Positions 60,413 to 64,000 of a stretch of 64,000 bases of DNA are shown in pieces. The notes beneath the pieces are model-generated. The model searched no databases, had not been told where the DNA came from, and worked only from the letters and a program-made list of their open reading frames with translations. Positions within the stretch are counted from its first letter, which is position 1. Each line of letters opens with the position of its first letter. The position numbers were made by a program, and so were the translations under genes. Where the stretch lies: assembly GCF_000284515.1 (NCBI RefSeq), contig NC_017668.1:3410001-3474000 (forward strand), written 5' to 3'. Source of the stretch: Halobacillus halophilus DSM 2266. GTDB lineage: Bacteria; Bacillota; Bacilli; Bacillales; Halobacillaceae.

Positions 60413-61581
60413 TTATGAACCTCCTTTAATTTCTTGGCCCCATCGCCAATTTCTACTTTATAAAAGTCAGCTTCAAGTCCTGTCTGTTCGGAATATTTAC
60501 GGCCGACATTATCCATAAAAGCTTCGACCTGGTTTCGATTCACAATACTTATTGTACAACCGCCAAATCCTGCGCCGGTCATTCTTGAACCGACGGCGTC
60601 TTCCTGCCAGGCTGCTTCCACGAGCGCATCCAGCTCTTTACCCGTTACTTCGTAATCATCACGCAAGGAGACGTGCGATTCGTTCATCAACTGTCCAAAC
60701 CCTTCAATATCTCCAGCGTTCAGCTTCTCCACCGCTTCCATCGTACGACGATTTTCGTAAACGGCATGCTTGGCCCGCTTCTGGGCTAAAGTGTCTTCTA
60801 TAAGATGTTTATGGTCTTCGAATTCTGCTTTGGTTAAATCACCTAAGCTATGAATCGATAGTTTCCGCTGCAGATCCTTCAGAGCTTCTTCACACTGCTC
60901 TCTCCGCTCATTATATTTTGAGTCAGCGAGTCCGCGGCGTTTATTCGTATTCGCTATGATTAAAGCATGATCCGTCAAATCAATAGGCGTATGTTGATAC
61001 TCCAGCGAATCACAGTTTAATAAAATAGCATGATCTTTCTTACCCATTCCGATGGCAAACTGGTCCATGATGCCGCAGTTAACCCCGACAAACTCATTCT
61101 CTGCCTGTTGGGAAAGCTTGACCATTTCCACCGGATCAACCGAAAGTTGAAATAGTTCTTTTAAAACAACCGACGTGACCAGCTCAATAGATGCCGACGA
61201 AGACAGTCCTGCTCCATTAGGAATATTCCCGTAAAAAGCAATGTCCATGCCGGAAGAAATCTCATACCCGGCAGTTCGAAAAGTCTTGATCACACCTTTC
61301 GGATAATTGGCCCAGTCATCTTCATCTCTATATTTCAGATAGTCTAGATCGGTTTCAATAACTCCTAAGTCAGGAAAGTTCATGGAATACAACCTTATCG
61401 TTGTATCCTCTCTTTTTTGTGCGGCTGCATAAGTTCCCACACTTAAAGCACACGGGAAGACGTGTCCTCCATTATAATCCGTGTGTTCGCCAATCAAATT
61501 CACTCGTCCCGGTGCAAAAAATAAATCGACCGGTTCATCCTTTCCTAATTGTTCCTGAAATGCTTGCTTCAATTCTTTCAT
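60409..61581 (-). CDS. galK: Galactokinase
   Basis: 390 residues, the standard length. Signature PGRVNLIGEHTDYNGG at residues 27-42, ATP-binding GAGLSSSASIEL, and GAGFGGCTISIV near the C terminus (GHMP motif 3). Phosphorylates galactose to galactose-1-phosphate. The ATG at 61581 has GAGGTGA five bases upstream, which excludes the GTG three codons earlier. Second visible complete gene of the operon, 46 bases after the alpha-galactosidase gene. Confidence 0.95.
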   Translation of the reverse strand: MKELKQAFQEQLGKDEPVDLFFAPGRVNLIGEHTDYNGGHVFPCALSVGTYAAAQKREDTTIRLYSMNFPDLGVIETDLDYLKYRDEDDWANYPKGVIKTFRTAGYEISSGMDIAFYGNIPNGAGLSSSASIELVTSVVLKELFQLSVDPVEMVKLSQQAENEFVGVNCGIMDQFAIGMGKKDHAILLNCDSLEYQHTPIDLTDHALIIANTNKRRGLADSKYNERREQCEEALKDLQRKLSIHSLGDLTKAEFEDHKHLIEDTLAQKRAKHAVYENRRTMEAVEKLNAGDIEGFGQLMNESHVSLRDDYEVTGKELDALVEAAWQEDAVGSRMTGAGFGGCTISIVNRNQVEAFMDNVGRKYSEQTGLEADFYKVEIGDGAKKLKEVHK

Positions 61582-61627
61582 ATCGATCACCTCATTACTA
61601 TATTGGTAAGTAGAAGCGAAGGATGCC

Positions 61628-63847
61628 CTAGTTCTCCTTCAGCAGGAAAATTCGGGACTGGTAGTCTCCTCCACGTTCTGCCTGATGAGGATTGGCGCCA
61701 TTAAATTCCTTGCCTAGAGGCAGGCCCCGATTCATCAATTCGTCTCCATAAAACAAACGAGTAAATCCTTCAATTTCATATCGCTTCTCAGGCTGCAATC
61801 CTTTAAGTTTCAAGGTTTGGTTATGCCCAGGGTTGGGCCGGTAATTCTCTTTGTACCAGCCAACAATCGCCTGCTTTCCATTTGCGCTGCACGCTATCCA
61901 GGCTGTTTCTTCTCCTTCAAATGGGCTTTTCAGCCGGTAGAACGTGCCCTGGGCGATCAATTTCCTGACCTTTTTAAAAAATTCAATTTGCTGCTTCACT
62001 TCAGACTTTTCCTCTTCACTCAGCTGTGAGGGGTCTAATTCGTAACCAAACGTCCCGAAATACGCGACATCTCCTCTAAATTTGAGTGGCGTTTCCCGAA
62101 GCGTCTGATGGTTCGGGACAGCTGAAACGTGAGAGCCAATCGTAGCGAGCGGATACCCCAGCGAAGTGCCATACTGAATTTTCAGCCGTTCAGCAGCATC
62201 GGTATCGTCACTCGCCCACGCCTGCGGAGCGTAGTACATCATTCCAAGATCAAACCGGCCGCCTCCGCCTGCACAGGATTCAAATAATACATTCGGATAT
62301 TGGGTGGTTAGACGCTCATATAAGTCGTAACCCCCAAGGATGTAACGATGATAAAATTCTCCCTGGTTCTGGAGGTGCTGAGAGAAAGGCTCCGTAATAT
62401 TACGGTTCATGTCCCACTTAATATAATCCAGATCTGCTTCTTCAATCAAAAGGCTCATTCTCTCGTATAAATAATGGACGACCTCAGGATTGGAGAAATC
62501 AAGAACCATCTGATTCCTTCCCAGCGTCTGATGACGACCAGGTGAACCAATAACCCAGTCCGGCCGTTCTTTTATCAGTTCACTCTTAGGACTGATCATT
62601 TCCGGTTCAAACCATAATCCAAACTGCAGACCTTTCTGTTTCACCGTACGCGAAAGCGCACCAATTCCATTCGGCAATTTCCTCTTATCGACAAACCAGT
62701 CTCCTAAAGAACTCGTATCATCGTCCCGCTTTCCGAACCATCCATCATCCAGAACGAAGAGTTCTATTCCTAATTTTCCAGCTTCCGTCGTAAAGGCATC
62801 CAGCTTCTCTTCATTAAAGTCAAAGTAAGTAGCTTCCCAGTTATTAATGAGAATTGGACGCTCTTTGTCTATCCATCTGGAAGGGATTAAATGCCTCCGC
62901 TGCCAATCATGCAGCGCCTGGCTCATGCCATTTAATCCTTTTTCTGAAAATGACAGCACTGCTTCAGGGCTTTGAAAGCTTTCCCCTTTTTCCAGTGTCC
63001 ACTGAAATGACCCCGGATGAATACCCATGGATAATCGCGTTTGATTAAAATGGTCCACCTCTGCCTGCGCAAGAAAGTTTCCGCTGTAGATAAACTGGAG
63101 ACCGATCGCTTCTCCCTGATGTTCTGTGGCAGTGGGTCTTTTCAACATGAGATACGGATTATGCAGGTGTGAACTTGCTCCTCTGTTACTGGAGATCGAT
63201 TGAATTCCCTGCTCCAGCTTTCGCTTTTTAACATGTCGTTCACGTGCCCAGGCTCCGGAAAGATGCATCAGTTCATAATCCGCATCCGGCAGATCCAGCG
63301 TTAAGGACATTAGACGCTTTATTTCCAGCGTTGATTCAAAACCATTTTTAATCATATGACTTCGGGTTAAAATCGGCAGGTTCTCAAATATGGTATAGAA
63401 CAGATGAATTTCTGCTCCGGTTACCTTATCCATTAATCGGATAGTCAGCGTCTCTGCTTCCGTTTCCTGGGCAAAGGAAACGGGAAGACCTTGTAGCTTC
63501 GGCTTCCCTTTTCCTATTTCATATCCCTGGAAAGAAAAATCAGATACTTGGATTTGTTGATCGTCTTCAATTTGAAGAGCGGCCTCCCTGAAGTCTCCTT
63601 TTCCATAAAGGGGAAATTCCTGTTTCACTGTTTCCAATGAAAAATCAGCATCATCCGCGAATGTATGAGTGGTGTACGGAACGGTATTTTCATAGGTTTG
63701 AAAGTGTGTGAAGTCCTCGCGATCCGTCAACGCCCGGCCATAATACAGATGCCCTAACTGCCCATTTTTCATCACATGAAAGATGTAACTGATTTGACCA
63801 TTTGTAAGATGAAATTGCTGTCTTTCTTCATTAATATATATCGACAC
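61628..63847 (-). CDS. Alpha-galactosidase, GH36
   Basis: 739 residues, the tetrameric AgaA/RafA-type length. N-terminal beta-supersandwich (1-330), TIM barrel with ELFVLDDGWFGKRDDD, the nucleophile Asp in YIKWDMNRN and the acid/base Asp in WASDDTDAAERL, with ESCAGGGGRFDLGM between them, and a C-terminal beta domain. It releases galactose from melibiose, raffinose and stachyose in the cytosol. GTG start with AGGTGG upstream. Lies 26 bases after a sugar ABC permease gene, so transported oligosaccharides are handed straight to it. Confidence 0.94.
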   Translation of the reverse strand: MSIYINEERQQFHLTNGQISYIFHVMKNGQLGHLYYGRALTDREDFTHFQTYENTVPYTTHTFADDADFSLETVKQEFPLYGKGDFREAALQIEDDQQIQVSDFSFQGYEIGKGKPKLQGLPVSFAQETEAETLTIRLMDKVTGAEIHLFYTIFENLPILTRSHMIKNGFESTLEIKRLMSLTLDLPDADYELMHLSGAWARERHVKKRKLEQGIQSISSNRGASSHLHNPYLMLKRPTATEHQGEAIGLQFIYSGNFLAQAEVDHFNQTRLSMGIHPGSFQWTLEKGESFQSPEAVLSFSEKGLNGMSQALHDWQRRHLIPSRWIDKERPILINNWEATYFDFNEEKLDAFTTEAGKLGIELFVLDDGWFGKRDDDTSSLGDWFVDKRKLPNGIGALSRTVKQKGLQFGLWFEPEMISPKSELIKERPDWVIGSPGRHQTLGRNQMVLDFSNPEVVHYLYERMSLLIEEADLDYIKWDMNRNITEPFSQHLQNQGEFYHRYILGGYDLYERLTTQYPNVLFESCAGGGGRFDLGMMYYAPQAWASDDTDAAERLKIQYGTSLGYPLATIGSHVSAVPNHQTLRETPLKFRGDVAYFGTFGYELDPSQLSEEEKSEVKQQIEFFKKVRKLIAQGTFYRLKSPFEGEETAWIACSANGKQAIVGWYKENYRPNPGHNQTLKLKGLQPEKRYEIEGFTRLFYGDELMNRGLPLGKEFNGANPHQAERGGDYQSRIFLLKEN

Positions 63848-63873
63848 AACGACACCACCTGTCTATTCGTTCT

Positions 63874-63999
63874 TTATTCTTTAACAGATCCACCAAGAAT
63901 ACCGGAGATGAACTGTTTTTGCAGTAGTAAGAAGAAAATCATAATTGGCAAGGTGGAGAGCGTGGTCCCCATCATAACCTGTCCGTAGTCTATACGGGA
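63874..63999 (-). CDS. Carbohydrate ABC transporter permease (MalG type), C-terminal end
   Basis: Only the last 41 residues are inside the window; the gene continues past base 64000. The visible sequence (GTTLSTLPIMIFFLLLQKQF then ISGILGGSVKE) has the terminal membrane helix and the conserved QKQFISG ending of MalG/LacG/UgpE-type permeases. It is the second permease of a binding-protein-dependent sugar importer, probably for alpha-galactosides given the following gene. The remaining transporter genes should lie beyond the window. Confidence 0.85.
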   Translation of the reverse strand, partial: SRIDYGQVMMGTTLSTLPIMIFFLLLQKQFISGILGGSVKE

Positions 64000-64000
64000 C

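Overview
The window looks like a chromosomal segment from a moderately halophilic or halotolerant, spore-forming member of the Bacillaceae, of the Halobacillus type. This rests on strong AGGAGG ribosome binding sites, frequent TTG and GTG starts, a probable gamma-type spore protein, a SinR/SinI-like module, an IDEAL-domain protein, class II GalT and TagO. The genus is inferred from gene content and not proven. No rRNA, tRNA, CRISPR array, prophage or replication origin was recognised.

Layout. 1-5.9 kb: the end of an acetyltransferase gene, a PIG-L deacetylase, small membrane proteins, a giant multi-pass membrane protein and a probable spore protein. 6.5-10.5 kb: an amidohydrolase downstream of a 1025-residue acetyltransferase fusion. 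11.3-15.7 kb: a PadR-ChrA operon, an MFS transporter and TagO. 16.2-20.1 kb: a Sin-like regulatory region in which one in-frame TGA splits a SinR-like protein, plus a second SinI-like gene, an AraC regulator and an IDEAL protein. 20.3-25.8 kb: phosphoglucomutase, mannose-6-phosphate isomerase, a sucrose-class PTS permease and its LacI repressor. 26.5-29.8 kb: hom-thrC-thrB. 30.5-41 kb: VanZ-like protein, sigma factor, AEC transporter, a REP-associated transposase, 6-phosphogluconate dehydrogenase with an RpiR regulator, a sodium symporter operon, an M15 peptidase and a zinc-ribbon membrane protein. 41.4-45.6 kb: GH2 glycosidase, GPH symporter and ArsR-type regulator. 46.3-52.8 kb: a BASS transporter with a GlcD-like oxidase, a DsbA-like protein and glcD-glcF. 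53.1-54.9 kb: a secreted M4 protease. 54.9-64 kb: a galactoside operon on the minus strand (ABC permease end, GH36, galK, galE, galT, mutarotase, GH42).

Two dispersed repeat systems stand out. The first is a 39-bp near-perfect palindrome in six copies between 33.9 and 55 kb. Two copies flank a RAYT-type Y1 transposase in opposite orientation, and one supplies that gene's last codons and stop, so the locus looks like a complete REPtron in a Gram-positive genome. The second is a compound palindromic element of about 550 bp (5.9, 10.8, 15.9, 29.9 and 45.7 kb) bounded by inverted GAAGACTC(A)GTTTCGAGA ends. It is non-coding and MITE-like, with inverted, shortened and expanded variants.

Metabolic logic: the 3' third is devoted to taking up and hydrolysing alpha- and beta-galactosides and feeding galactose through the Leloir pathway. 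pgcA and manA connect hexose phosphates to cell-envelope precursors. The glycolate/lactate oxidase genes, the BASS carrier and the sodium symporter point to use of organic acids with sodium coupling.
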